From positions 1 through 64,000 of the forward strand of contig SNVD02015005.1 in the NCBI GenBank assembly GCA_013180625.2: a stretch of 64,000 bases of DNA, written 5' to 3'. Positions 11,801-23,458 of this stretch are shown here, piece after piece. The notes under the pieces are model-generated. The model searched no databases and was not told where the DNA came from. It saw only the letters and a program-made list of their open reading frames with translations. Every line of letters begins with the position of its first letter. Position 1 is the first letter of the stretch. Source of the DNA: Boswellia sacra (lineage: Eukaryota; Streptophyta; Magnoliopsida; Sapindales; Burseraceae). Made by a program: the position numbers and the translations under genes.

Positions 11801-11889
11801 GCAAAGACCTTATCAATTAATCACTCAATTATTTTACTGGCAATCAGTTAGAGGGACCGTAATCACCTTTATTAAATAATTAAAGTATG
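8809..11889. other. AT-rich intergenic DNA, no supported gene
   Basis: About 3 kb of AT-rich sequence with a poly-T run near 10515 and no ORF with recognisable homology. The ORFs at 10801-11034 and 11571-11879 have no family signature, although the second lies directly upstream of a receptor-like gene fragment and might be part of that relic. Confidence 0.6.
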
Positions 11890-11990
11890 TTGGAAGTTCT
11901 AAATGTTGCGTAATAGGGAATAGTGATACCTTTCCTTGTGGTTAGTGTCTATTTTCAGAATTGCAAGTTCTTAATTAATGTGCGTGGCTG
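11890..11990 (+). pseudogene. Decayed fragment of an LRR receptor-like protein gene
   Basis: The nucleotides match the intact gene downstream at about 14735-14840. Translated, Leu-Glu-Val-Leu-Asn-Val is followed after a broken codon by Gly-Asn...Asp-Thr-Phe-Pro and then Glu-Leu-Gln-Val-Leu. These are the conserved residues of a late LRR (Val-Gly-Asn-Asn-Gln-Ile...Asp-Thr-Phe-Pro). Stops and small indels interrupt it. It lies about 700 bp upstream of, and on the same strand as, the intact gene, which points to a former tandem cluster. Confidence 0.6.
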
Positions 11991-12342
11991 AATGGTTTTG
12001 CCGGATCACAATTCATATCAATTAATTTAATTTCATTTCTTATCTTAAGGTTAAATTTTTTGACTTAAAATTAGACATCAATTTATGACTATGCATCCCA
12101 TCTAATTCAACAATTGAGATTAAGAGTAAAAAGTTTATATTTATTAATACCAACTTAACAATTATCTTCATAATCGGATATATGAGATCAACGACCATAA
12201 ACTGACGTCCAGTTTTAAATTTAAAAAAATTAAGTTAAAAAATTTCACCTTATATATAATAATAATCACTTGTGATTAGCTTATTGATGTTACATGCATT
12301 AAAAAATTTTAAGGAATCAAAATCTAGTTTAAACCTTTAAAA

Positions 12343-12379
12343 AGAGAGAGAGATAGAGAGTGTGTGTGTGTGTGTGTGA
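12343..12379. repeat. GA/GT microsatellite upstream of the receptor-like gene
   Basis: A GAGAGAGA run passes into (TG)n, about 37 bp in total, 270 bp upstream of the start codon. Such sites are length-variable. Confidence 0.9.
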
Positions 12380-12564
12380 GTCGTCTGTAATTGTTTTTCT
12401 TTTTTATCAAATAAGCTAGTTGGTTGACAATAGATAACTATAATCATTCCATTTCCCACTTTCAGAGAACTGTGAAAGCAAAGGATCATGATAAACTGTA
12501 TGAACCTAGCATTATTTGAGTCGCATGTCAAAATAAGCTGCATGCATATCTACCTCCCCTTTTG

Positions 12565-12650
12565 TGTGTGTATATATATTCACCGTCTCATCTCTACCAA
12601 CTATCACATTTAGCTTTCCTTATCTTTGACTTCCAGTTAAAAAGAGAAAA
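12565..12650 (+). promoter_or_regulatory. Candidate core promoter and 5' UTR of the receptor-like gene
   Basis: TGTGTATATATATTCACC at about 12566-12583 holds a TATA-like core. It is followed by a pyrimidine-rich, CA-containing stretch suitable for transcription start and a short A-rich lead into AAAAATGCGG at the ATG (12651). No other TATA-like element lies closer. Confidence 0.45.
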
Positions 12651-15600
12651 ATGCGGCACCTCTTCTTGTTCTTGATCATGTTTTCGTCCTTACTTTTTCA
12701 ACTTATTCTTTCATGGCCTTTTAACTCTTCTTCGTCATCATCCAACAAACTCTGCTTCCCTGAACAAAGTTTTGCATTACTCCACTTCAAAAATTCCATT
12801 TCTGTTGTTAATGATTCTTCTATTATCAACACCTGGAAGGAGAGTAGTGATTGCTGCTCATGGTATGGGGTCACTTGTGATACCTTTACTGGCCATGTCA
12901 TTGGCCTTGACCTTAGTTGCAGTTGGCTTCATGGCACTATCCATGACAACAGCAGCCTCTTCCTCCTTCACCATCTCCAGCGGCTGAATCTCTCTTCTAA
13001 TAATTTCTTTGGATCCAAAATCTCAAGCAAGTTTGGCCAGTTCAGGGAATTGACACATCTTGACCTTTCTTCCTGCAATTTCAGTGGCCTACTCCCCAAT
13101 GAAATCTTTCACCTGTCTAAGCTTGTTTCCCTTTATCTCTCTAATAATGATTTCGATATCTTCGGCTTAGAATTAAGAGGAGATGGTTCCACCAATATGT
13201 TGCAGAACCTGACAAAATTAAAACATCTCAATCTCGATTTTGTGAACATGGCTTCAGTTTCACCTGCTTCCCTGGTGAATATGTCTTCTTCTTTGATGTC
13301 TTTGAGTCTTGCATCTACCAATCTTGAAGGTAGGTTCCCAAGTGCTATTTTTCACCTTCCACTTCTCCAGTGGCTAAGTTTGTCAGATAATTATCTTCTC
13401 ACAGGTAATTTACCGAAGTCTAACTGGAGTGGTCCCCTTAGATTCTTGAATCTCTCTCAAACCTTAAGTTTCTCATCAGAACTACCTGACACAATCGGCA
13501 GTCTTAAATATTTGAACAAGCTGGATCTTTTCCAGAGCAATTTTAGAGGATCTATTCCACCATCACTTGGGAACCTCACAGCGATCACTTCATTGAGGTT
13601 GTCACAGAATTACTTTACAGGTCGAGTCCCAACATCCATATCCAAACTTGTGCAACTCACGAGTTTAGATCTTCATAACAATTCCTTTTCAGGGCAGTTT
13701 CCTGATGTTTTGGGTAACCTAAGCAAATTAACTTTTCTATCTCTTACTCGTAATAATTTTAGTGGTCCGTTGCCATCATCAGCATTCACACTTCCAAAAA
13801 TTTCTGAATTACTCTTTTCTGAAAACCAATTTGGGGGTCAAATTCCTAATTGTCAAGTAAACACTCCACCACCTTTGAAGTTTTTATATCTTCAAAACAA
13901 CAAACTCTTAGGTCCAATTCCAAATTTTGTTTTTGATCTTGTTAACATTACTGAGCTTGACCTCTCGTCAAATAATTTGAGTGGAATTTTGAAGTTAGAC
14001 ATGTTTTCAAAGCTCAACCGAGTCGAAAAAATTGACCTTTCGTCAAATAATTTCAGTGGCATTCTGAAGTCAGAAATGTTTTCAAAGCTCAAAAGTCTCA
14101 AAAGTATTGACCTTTCGCACAACAGTATGTTGTCTTTAACGCCATGCAACAATTCCCACTTTACCTTGCCCAACCTTGAGTATTTCCTTTTCTCTTCTTG
14201 CAACTTAACCACGGTCCCAATGTTCTTAAGGTACGCAAACAATTTGCAATCTATAGACCTTTCAAGCAACAGAATTTCTGGCCATATTTTTGGATACGAG
14301 ATGGGATTGACACAGAATTTAAGGTTTTTAGATCTCTCTCACAATTTTCTCACAAGTTTTCAAAATATTCCATTAGATTTCAACCCACTATTTCTGGACC
14401 TTCAGTCCAACTTGCTGCAAGGACCACTTTTTGATATGCCATTTGATCGTATTTTTTACTTTTCAGTTTCAAATAATAATTTGACTGCAGAAATTCCTTC
14501 GTTTTTTTGTAATTTGAGAAGCCTTCAATATCTTTCTTTATCTAATAACAGCTTGAATGGAACAATTCCAAACTGTCTCCAAAACATTGAAAGTCTATTG
14601 GTCTTAGATATGGGAATGAACAACTTCCATGGTAGCATCCCTCAATCACTTGCAAACAAAAATCTTCAATATCTTGGTCTTAATCGCAATCAGCTGGAGG
14701 GACCATTACCATCATTCGTTAATTCAAGTGCGTTGCAAGTCCTAGATGTTGGAAATAATCAGATAATGGATACCTTTCCCTCCTGGTTATCATCTCTTCC
14801 AAAATTGCAAGTTCTTATCTTGAGATGTAATAGATTTCATGGTCTCATTGGTCATTCTACCATACAATTTCCCTTCCCTGAGATACGAATTCTTGACCTC
14901 TCTCACAATCAATTTAGCGGCCCTCTACCAGTGAGATATTTTGAAAATTTTAAAGCTATGATGCAAGGGGCCTATCACAATGTTGATAGGGAATTCATGC
15001 AAATTTCCCCAATGGTTAGTAGGGTTGAATATTATTCAACAACTCTGACATTGAAAGGAGATGAGAGGACAATAGATCATTTATTAAACATTTTCATAGC
15101 CATAGATTTGTCTGACAACCTATTTGAAGGGGGAATTCCAGAAGTCTTAGGACAACTTAATTCACTCAAAGTGCTAAACTTTTCTCACAATAGGTTTACT
15201 GGTCACATTCCAACATCAATACAAAATTTGACTGAGGTTGAGTCATTAGATCTCTCCTCAAACAATTTGACCGGTGAAATTCCTACACAAATGACAAGAT
15301 TGACATATCTTGCAGTGTTAAACCTTTCATACAACCAACTAGTGGGCCCTATACCTCATGGAAATCAATTTGAAACATTCCAAAATGGCTCATTCGCAGG
15401 CAACTTGGGGCTTTGTGGATTACAATTGTCAAAAGAATGTGGTGATAACAAGGCACGGCAACCAAAAGGGCCAACAGCATTCCATGAAGAATATGATAGT
15501 TTGAGCTTGTTTGATTGGAAAGTGTTTGTTATGGGTTATGGATGTGGAATGGTGGGTGGTTTGTCTATGGGGTACATTGTATTTACAACAAGAAAACCAC

Positions 15601-15686
15601 AATGGTTTCTAAACATGGTGGAAAGGAAGCAATTGACAAATGTAAGAAGGTTGAGTGGAAGATGTAGAGGAAGAAGAAATTGCTAG
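12651..15686 (+). CDS. Leucine-rich-repeat receptor-like protein (Cf/Ve type, no kinase)
   Basis: An intact, intronless 1011-residue ORF. In order: a hydrophobic signal peptide (about 1-22); an LRR N-terminal cap beginning Cys-Phe-Pro-Glu-Gln-Ser and closing with Cys-Cys-Ser-Trp-Tyr-Gly-Val-Thr-Cys (68-76); a long array of about 25-30 plant extracellular LRRs with many Asn-X-Ser/Thr glycosylation sites; a non-LRR island at about 766-815 containing Leu-Thr-Leu-Lys-Gly; a few final LRRs; a Cys-containing cap; one transmembrane helix (about 957-979); and a short basic tail of about 32 residues. There is no kinase. This is the architecture of Cf-9/Ve1-type proteins, which sit in the plasma membrane, sense pathogen or developmental ligands, and signal through partners such as SOBIR1. 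The length is normal for the family and no inactivating change is seen. The ligand cannot be inferred. A fragment of a related gene lies upstream. Confidence 0.93.
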   Translation: MRHLFLFLIMFSSLLFQLILSWPFNSSSSSSNKLCFPEQSFALLHFKNSISVVNDSSIINTWKESSDCCSWYGVTCDTFTGHVIGLDLSCSWLHGTIHDNSSLFLLHHLQRLNLSSNNFFGSKISSKFGQFRELTHLDLSSCNFSGLLPNEIFHLSKLVSLYLSNNDFDIFGLELRGDGSTNMLQNLTKLKHLNLDFVNMASVSPASLVNMSSSLMSLSLASTNLEGRFPSAIFHLPLLQWLSLSDNYLLTGNLPKSNWSGPLRFLNLSQTLSFSSELPDTIGSLKYLNKLDLFQSNFRGSIPPSLGNLTAITSLRLSQNYFTGRVPTSISKLVQLTSLDLHNNSFSGQFPDVLGNLSKLTFLSLTRNNFSGPLPSSAFTLPKISELLFSENQFGGQIPNCQVNTPPPLKFLYLQNNKLLGPIPNFVFDLVNITELDLSSNNLSGILKLDMFSKLNRVEKIDLSSNNFSGILKSEMFSKLKSLKSIDLSHNSMLSLTPCNNSHFTLPNLEYFLFSSCNLTTVPMFLRYANNLQSIDLSSNRISGHIFGYEMGLTQNLRFLDLSHNFLTSFQNIPLDFNPLFLDLQSNLLQGPLFDMPFDRIFYFSVSNNNLTAEIPSFFCNLRSLQYLSLSNNSLNGTIPNCLQNIESLLVLDMGMNNFHGSIPQSLANKNLQYLGLNRNQLEGPLPSFVNSSALQVLDVGNNQIMDTFPSWLSSLPKLQVLILRCNRFHGLIGHSTIQFPFPEIRILDLSHNQFSGPLPVRYFENFKAMMQGAYHNVDREFMQISPMVSRVEYYSTTLTLKGDERTIDHLLNIFIAIDLSDNLFEGGIPEVLGQLNSLKVLNFSHNRFTGHIPTSIQNLTEVESLDLSSNNLTGEIPTQMTRLTYLAVLNLSYNQLVGPIPHGNQFETFQNGSFAGNLGLCGLQLSKECGDNKARQPKGPTAFHEEYDSLSLFDWKVFVMGYGCGMVGGLSMGYIVFTTRKPQWFLNMVERKQLTNVRRLSGRCRGRRNC

Positions 15687-17158
15687 GTTAAATCGGTCCT
15701 CTTTGAATTTTGGTGTGTGTTTCAGTTTTCTATATCACTAAATTTTGTTGTTTTTTACTATAGCAAAATTATTAGTTTGTTCTAACATGGCATGTCAAAG
15801 CTAATTTTTAAAATTTCTTTTCATATTTTTGAGAGTTAATTGTACGACTTAGCAGCTTTTGAAGATCAGGCATGTACAAAATTCTGAATCTATAGAACTT
15901 CAATTTGAATCTGATTTTCCATTTAGATTATCCTTTCAAGGTTCATATGTTCAGAAATTGTCCTAAGATTTTGAATAATTGTGAGTCTCCCCGACATGTA
16001 GTTTGGAACATTTTATTTCAATGAATTTCAATTTTAGTTCTGCAAAATAATTCTATAACTTAGAAGATGATTTGGATTTTGGATAAGACAATTCCTCATA
16101 ATCTGTCCAAGTATAGAAGATTACAAAATCATAAGCGTATACACTACATGAATTGCAGGCATAAATGAGTTATGAGAGCTAGCACCAAATTCTAAAGAGT
16201 AATGATAACGTACGTACAACAGATTATACATCATTCATTATTCAATATCATCCATTCAAATTTGTACGAGGTTGCCTCAAATTTAATTATCTAAAGAATA
16301 ACAAAAACTTCAATTTAGAAATAATAATAATAATAAGAATCATGCCTACACCTTTTTAAAACATAAATACATGGGTGGGCTATGAGCCCCCCCAAATGCA
16401 CTCTACACACCCCATTTATCAGGACACCCTTTATCCAAATTTTAAATTTTAAATTATACTTTTTACACCCTTTTAAATACCATATATATCTTTATTAAAA
16501 TTTTAATAAATATATTTTAAAAGGATAATTAATAAAGATTAAGATACGTAGCTAAACACAAATTAAGAAAGTATTTGGGAAAGGCTATCTACTTTTATGA
16601 TTATAATTTCTTTTTCATAGTAATTTTGTCTCAAGTATGCAAGACTATAATCTGAAAAGCTATTGCAGCCAAACTAATACAGCTAATACTTTGAGAATAA
16701 TTGTTTTCTTAAACTCTCGATTGTATTGGAAAAACTATGGGAATAATCACTTTCTCAAATTTAGGGATAATCAGCTATCGTATTGTTGTCTTTCTTTTCC
16801 ATTACATAGACGAAAATATGCTTGCTTCATCCAAAAACCCAAATTATAGTTTGTGTTGACTATTTCAATTGCAAAAAAAAAAAAAAAAAGAAATTGGAAG
16901 ATTTTTTTCTCAAATAAGTGTATTTATGTTAGTTTGAATCAAACAAAAAAGGGCACGCAAGAAGGCTCAGGAAGGCAACTTGATTAGGAGTAAGAGGTCC
17001 ATAGTACCCACAGCCCCATAGACTTCATATTCATCATTTTCAAAATCAGGGGGAACGAATCTATGCCTCCAATGCATTTCAAGATCTTTGCTCTAGAAAA
17101 TAAATATGATATTATTCTATTATTTAGCTTTAGATGAAATATAATGTCTATATAAAAA
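15687..17158. other. AT-rich 3' flank and intergenic DNA
   Basis: About 1.5 kb follows the receptor-like gene, with poly-A runs (around 16875) and a C-run near 16388. No ORF with recognisable homology and no structured repeat was found. The gene's polyadenylation signal presumably lies in the first 200 bp but no single site stands out. Confidence 0.6.
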
Positions 17159-17257
17159 GGAAATATCTCATGCATGATCCTAAGGTTTGCCTTAAGTACA
17201 AAATTGACCCCCATGTTTCAAAATTAGCCCAAAATGACCTTGCCGTTTGTTGATTTA
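17159..17257 (+). repeat. Left terminal inverted repeat of the MULE
   Basis: It pairs with 22513-22614 in inverted orientation. The best-conserved core is 17186-17256; the outer ~25 bp has diverged (ATGCATGATCCT against GCGTCACCCT on the partner). Confidence 0.85.
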
Positions 17258-18216
17258 TGTTAAAATGGTAAGATTATGACTTTGCCTCTCATGATTGACA
17301 GTGTCTGACAACAGAAGTCAAAAGATGTCTAATATCTGCCTTTGAAGATATATATGTTATCATGTATAACCTTAACAAATATGAAGAAATTTCACAAATG
17401 ACCCTCAACCATGCTATACATTTCATGCTTTTGACCGTTGCTCCACCTGTTTCTTCTTTGAAAACTAGTCGTTGCCATGCAATGACTACTTCATCACTCT
17501 ATATAAAGCACGATACAAAAACTTGGAACTTGAAAATGCAAATGCTAAAATGCCTGAAACAGGTGAGGCCAAGAATAGAAGATGATTTTGTGGTAGAAAG
17601 ACTGCAATCAAGATTTCAGAATCACATTCAAATCCTAACAAACTCTACTTCTTTTGTGAGAAAAGAGTGTGTGAGTACTATTGCTTCTGGGTTCCTGATG
17701 TAGAAGAGATTGATGCAGTCATCCATTGTAACATGCAGATGCAGGAAGAGGTTTGTGTTTGAAGGGTGCCATGCATGATATCAAAGCAATGTTAAAGAAG
17801 TTACCAATCATGAATTTATTGTTCTTCATCTTGTTTTATATGTATGTATAAATCTCAACATCTAGCATGCAATGAAATTAAGGAAAAAAGAAGAAGAAGA
17901 AATGCATCAGTAGAAGTTTAACATTTTGCATTGAAGTGCAATTTTAGTTAGCATATTGTTCACTGCAATGAGATGTCTATCTTGCATTGCATTAAAAGCA
18001 TTTTCTGTTTTGGCCCAAAAACAGTTCAACAGCAAGCATTTTTTTACTGTGCTTAGGTCAAATCACAAAATAATTAACATCCAAAAAATATATAAAACAA
18101 CAACTATCATGCTACCTAGTTTTTGAACTCCAAAACAACTATCACATCATCTGCATGCAACATTGCCAATTCAAAAACTCCAAAATAACATCAAGCAAAA
18201 CCTAAGTAGTTGAAGG

Positions 18217-21200
18217 CTATGATGATGTTCCAGTAGGTCTTCCAGCAGTTGCACATCTTGCAAAGCCTCTCATTGTTGACCCTTTTTTGCTTGCAAATGC
18301 TCTGCCAACTCCTCTTCTTGCATTATTGCCAACACCAAATCTCCTTAATGGGTATCCCTTTCCAGCAGCAGCTCTTCTAGTAGTAGAATTTCCCTCTCCA
18401 TTTTGATTACTAGTGGGGTACCCCCTTCTAGCTCCTTTCATAACTTTTCTGCCAACAGAAGATGAAGTACTATCAACCTGGAAATGCAAGAAAAAAGTTG
18501 TTAACACATAAGTATCATTGAAAAAAAATAAATATATTACCTCAAAAGAAGATGGTCTTCCTCTAAACAAGCCCCTCCCACTAGAACTTGAATTTCCTCT
18601 TCTCTGTGAAGCATGTGTAAAAAATACTAAAGTTATGTTGAGTTCATGCATGGGGAAAAAAGGGAAAAAGAAGAGGCAGGAACTTAGATAAGATCCCTTT
18701 CCAACTTCACTTGTCCTTGTCTGCTTACAACTTCTCTTGTTATGCCCCATGGCACCACAAATGGTGTAGTGCCCAATGAAAGACCTTTTCTCCCTAGGTG
18801 GCCCGCTGGCTTCTCCTTGCCTTGCACATTTGGGCCTTCCTGGCTATTTTTTGAAGTTTGGAGGCTTCAAAGACTGACAATTAACCTCCTCCCATACACA
18901 CTTGTTTGGTATTGGTTGTATCATGCTAGAATAAGTTTCTAAACAAGCCTATCTCCTAAAGTATGTATGAAAAACTAAAGTGGATCCAGTCTATTCCTTG
19001 CCAAGCATGCAACAACATGCTTACAAGGAATTCCACTGATTTGTCACCCTCCACATCCACATATTCTCTCATTTAACTTTACCGTATATGACCTATCAAC
19101 ATCCAACAACTCATATGTATTGTCTTTGCTACATAACACTCTAAGGTTCCTACCTTCCTGCCTAAATTTTTCAATTTTCTGTCTAACCATTGGTGGCATG
19201 TTAATATCCCATGTCAATGCAGCTCTGCCCTCTCTTGAAACCTAACTATCACTTTTGTCCTAATATATTCAAGCAAAGTCAGAATGGATTTGCTTCTTGT
19301 CTCTCCTAGCCAACTGTTTAAAGACTCAGTAAGGTTGTTGGTTACATGGTCACATTTCAAGTCCTCATCAAATGCATGCCAGGACTAGAAGCTAGATGGA
19401 ATGTTGTTAAGGTAAGTATAGGCTGACTCATCTTGTCTCTTAATTTCATCTATGGCTCTCATGAAATGCCACCTATTTGAAGATCTACTAGCACTCCAAA
19501 ACAGGTCAATATAATGCACACCAAGCCACTGTCTGAAATTGGCATAAACATGCCTAGCACAAAATCTATTATACGCATTGGGTCATTTATCCTTCAAAGC
19601 CTTGACCAACCCTTTTCGCCTGTCACTCATTATTGTGATAATTTTATTTTGCCCCTGCCCCATATACTCCCACAATTTTTCTAAGAAAAAACTCCAACTC
19701 TTTGTGTTCTCCCCCTCACAAACCATCACAGCAAGTGAGAAAATGCCATTATTGGCATCTAATGCTACTGCAGACAATAGAACACCCCCAATAATCCCTT
19801 TCAAATGACATCCATCTATGCCTACAAAAGGCCTACATCCACTAATAAAACAACTTTTTGAGCTGGAAAGGAAATGAAAAATCTATTAAACACTGGTTCT
19901 AGTGAGGGACCTTGCTGCTTAGCCATAATTTGTGCAATGGCTCCAGGGTTAGTTTTGAGAACCATATTTGCATATTTATGCAACATTGAGTAACATTTGG
20001 CTTGGTCATCCCCTAATTCTTTAAGTGCCAACCTCTTGGCTCTATATAATCTTTGCCTATTAATAGATACCCCTCTCCTCTCCAATTCACTCTCTAAATA
20101 CTTCACTTGGACATCTGGTATGGACCTAATTATGTCCATGAATTTGTTAGCTATCCAATCAGAAGATGCCTCATTGGTTTTGTTGGATCTTTGACAAAGG
20201 TGTTTGTTGTTTAGTGTTTTGATCATAAAACTAGACCTATCTGGCAGTATGGATGCATGAATCCTCCATGGACATCCTTTACCTAAACATTTTTATGTCA
20301 CTCTACTCTGAGCACTCTTGACTCTTTTTATAATGCAACCAGCCATGACTGAGTAGTCTTTCAAGTCCCTCCTAAACTCATCCACAGACTTAAAAATAGT
20401 ACCAACCTCAAAGTGAAAGTCCCTATCTATCCCTGGGTGAACAAATGGCCTCCCCCTGATATTTCTACGCATCTTAGCAACCGTTCCCTCATCCTCACTG
20501 CCACTGTGATCAAAGTCATCATCAGTTGATTGATATCCCTTTATACCATCACTTTCTAATTACTTCCCACGGTTCCACTCCCTATCATAATCATCACCCC
20601 TCTAACTAGTTTTTTTGTTGTTGTCATTAGTGACCTCATCATCACTCCAATGATCATTCTTATCTAACAAATTCCCAATATGGTTAGGAAGGCTGGAACT
20701 CTCATCACTGCTAGTTTCAACTGCTTTAGTTGATTCATCAGTTAAATCATAGTAATAAAAAACTGGTTATAACGCAGGCTCAGCTACAGGTTCATTTTGA
20801 GCATCTAAATGAGGTGAAGTGTCAAGTCCATTTTGTGTTTCTAAATCCTTAAGGTTGTTTTCATTATCTACCAACCCCAAGTTTGGTGAGGTTTGAGTTT
20901 GAGGTGTAGAGGGATCTACTGGCTCTGGTATATAAGGTTGTGGTTCAGGTTGGCCAAGTAATGGGGTATCTATAATTTCTATAGGTATAGGGTCTATACT
21001 AATCTCCATTTTATATATAGCCCTAGAGTTAAACAACTCAAACAACAGTTCTAAGTCAGTGTCATCAACTATCTGTAATGTGGCCCTGACCAAGGCAATG
21101 TGGCTACAAGCTTAAATTGTTCATGCCTCACAATATCTTGACAATTACATGCATCCAGGGACTCCTTTAGAATAACTATCTTGCTACATATATCTGGATC

Positions 21201-21260
21201 AACATAATCCAAGTAAAACACATTTCCAAATATCTTAACTTTAATTGTAAACAAAACCAT
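18217..21260 (-). pseudogene. MULE transposase (MuDR family), frameshifted
   Basis: The likely start is the ATG at 21260, following an acceptor-like GTGCAG. In order on the minus strand: an N-terminal segment ending Asp-Tyr-Val-Asp-Pro-Asp; an acidic Pro-rich linker (about 21000-20500); the MuDR DNA-binding domain with Gly-Cys-Pro-Trp (about 20275); a helical region; the DDE transposase core beginning Gly-Ile-Asp-Gly-Cys-His near 19815, with Ser-Asp-Arg-Arg-Lys-Gly-Leu near 19615; a SWIM zinc finger (Cys-Gly-Cys...Cys-Lys-His, about 19000-19065); and a C-terminal zinc knuckle (18720-18775) with a basic Gly/Arg-rich tail. Frameshifts near 21090, 19825 and 19580 and several stops make it non-functional. 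The knuckle's first Cys is Tyr (codon TAC at 18766-18768). Confidence 0.85.
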
Positions 21261-22512
21261 CCTGCACGTAATGAACAATAGTACAACTATTATAAGATGA
21301 AAAAAAAATAAAAGCAATTACTGCCAAACTAAATACAAACCCAACCTATAACTAAACTTAACTAACACAGGAATCCAAGCAATGATTCACCAATAAACCA
21401 TTCAATGACAACAAATACAAAAAAGCTGTCATCACAATACAAGAATAAGATTTAAAACACTGAATACATTACAAATAGTAATATTTTGCACAATATATAT
21501 TTCCACCGATAAAGATCGAACCTTTAATTATGAGAAACTAATAAATCAACCACCTTTAACACGATATAATGGGTGGTTTTTGAAAAATAAAACAAGTAAG
21601 AAAAAAATTGTAAACAACAATAAGTTTACCATACCATCGATTTCTAGAAGATGAAAGTAAAGATCGTATCAACACCAAAAATATGTCAAGAAGAAAAAAA
21701 TTATACAAGTAAGATAACCAAACAACAACCGCAATAGAAAAAAGAAGATAACCATGCATTAACCATGAAAAAGCACGAACCAAGAAATAAAAGAACAAAC
21801 TTCAAATAACAACCCATCATTTTTATAGTAGATATATATATTTTTCAACCACAGAACAACATAAAGGTTTGCTAATAAAAAACAGTAAAGGAACCACCTT
21901 TGTCCTGTTACAGTGTTGAAACTTCAAAACTCATATAAAACACTCCAAAACATTTCACCATTGTAACACATCTATCAGTTTTGCATTAAAAAATGACATG
22001 CAACAGCTAAGAAGAAGAAAAAAACTACTAACCTGAACTCCCTACAACAGAGAGCATGAAGACACAAGTCGTCACCACACGAGTGGTCACAGGAGTTTTA
22101 GTTGTCCACCACTATGCTCGACGATGGATGAATGACCGTTTGCTTTTGTGCCAAAGTTTCAGACTTTTCTTCACTGATCGTTCTTCCACAGAGGACGAAC
22201 ACTAAAACACCAAAGCATCAACAGAATAGTCGTCACTGGCGATTACCACGATCACAAGACAAACCACATAGTTTCTTTCCTGCCAAAGTGGCAGAGGCTT
22301 CCCCACTGAGAATGTCAACCGCCACAATGCCTTCTCTCTTTTCTAGGTTATGACTTTTCCTTCTCCAAAACGAAGAAGAAACAAAGGCTTCTGCTGCCTT
22401 TTGAAATTCTTTTTAATAAAATGACAATCCCTATCAAAGTCAATCATATTTCACATTTTCCAATGAGATTATCACATGAATTTACTAGCTTACCCCTCAT
22501 TCTACTCATATT

Positions 22513-22614
22513 TCCTAATGCTAACAAACGGCAGGGTCATTTTGGGCTAATTCCGAAACATGGGGGTCAATTTTGTTTTTAAGGCAAACCTCAGGGTGAC
22601 GCAAAAATATTCCC
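22513..22614 (-). repeat. Right terminal inverted repeat of the MULE
   Basis: Partner of the left repeat. Read on the minus strand it starts GGGAATATTTTTGCGTCACC, the better-preserved outer end of the two. Confidence 0.85.
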
Positions 22615-23458
22615 TTAAAAGAAATTTAATTTTGATAAAATTTTATTATTCAATTTTTTATTTCAATAAATTAAGATGTATTCTTTTATATCGTTAAATG
22701 GGTTTATAAGATTTGGGTTTATAAAGGATTTCACGGGGTTCATATAGTCACACCCCAAATATATACGGGGAAATCACGCAGATCACCCCTATCTTTTACT
22801 TTTATTACACGTGCGTTCACTGTTTACCTTTTTTAATCACTCCTACCACTCACTTTTTGTTCCGTCATTATTGAGCACTCTTTGTTAAAATGTCCGTCAA
22901 AATGGTGTACTTTTACATTCATTTGAAATGTAATTACAAAATTAGTCCTAATAGCTATTAATAACAACATGTGCAGAAAAGAATGGAAAGGACCTGGAAT
23001 GACATTATTTGTACTCCTAATTATATAAATATAATATTTACTTCTCCCAAGTATTTGGTTAATAAAATGAGTTTGCCAATTAAGAAATTGGAAATTATTA
23101 TAACCGCTGGAATCTAGCCATTGAACCCATGCAAAACCCGAGAGCTACAGTATGAATTGGTGATTTCTCACCATAAAATTCAGCTCTTTCACCTGCCATT
23201 TTCATGCATTCATGCAAGTCTTCTACTCATTCAAACACACAAAAAAACTACTTGTGAAATACCAGCAACATACATCAAATAATCAAAGCTTCTTCAACCA
23301 GCATTAATACACAACTACACACAACACACAAAGTATCATCACACAACACCTACAGATATAAGCAACATTTACAGCAACAGAAGTGCAATGAGTCAATCAT
23401 TCTCAATAATGCAAGGAAAAACGACAAAACCTCAAGTAACAAAAGAGATAGAAGCAAA
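22615..23458. other. Intergenic DNA upstream of the GRF gene
   Basis: AT-rich. It contains a sharply different stretch at 22755-22870 (AAATCACGCAGATCACCCCT and following) that resembles the outer end of a transposon, but no inverted partner was found. From 23210 the sequence is A/C-rich, consistent with the 5' UTR of the downstream gene. Confidence 0.45.

Larger units (their letters stand above)
17159..22614 (-). mobile_element. Mutator-like element (MULE) with about 100-bp terminal inverted repeats
   Basis: The left end (17159 to about 17257) and the right end (about 22513-22614) are inverted repeats of each other. Both contain GGTTTGCCTTAA, AAAATTGACCCCCATGTTTC and TTAGCCCAAAATGACC. The interior holds a minus-strand MULE transposase relic. 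The outermost bases read GGGAATATT on the right end (minus strand) and GGAAATATC on the left. Flanking bases are A-rich (ATATAAAAA left, TTAAAAGAA right) and match only partly, so the 9-bp target duplication is not secure. Sequence between each TIR and the transposase is non-coding and AT-rich. Confidence 0.85.

Noticed and set aside
13892..14269. 125-codon minus-strand ORF inside the receptor-like gene
   Set aside because: Antisense shadow of the LRR coding sequence.
22755..22870. Possible TIR of a third transposon (AAATCACGCAGATCACCCCT...)
   Set aside because: No inverted partner or target duplication found in the window, so it was not called as an element.
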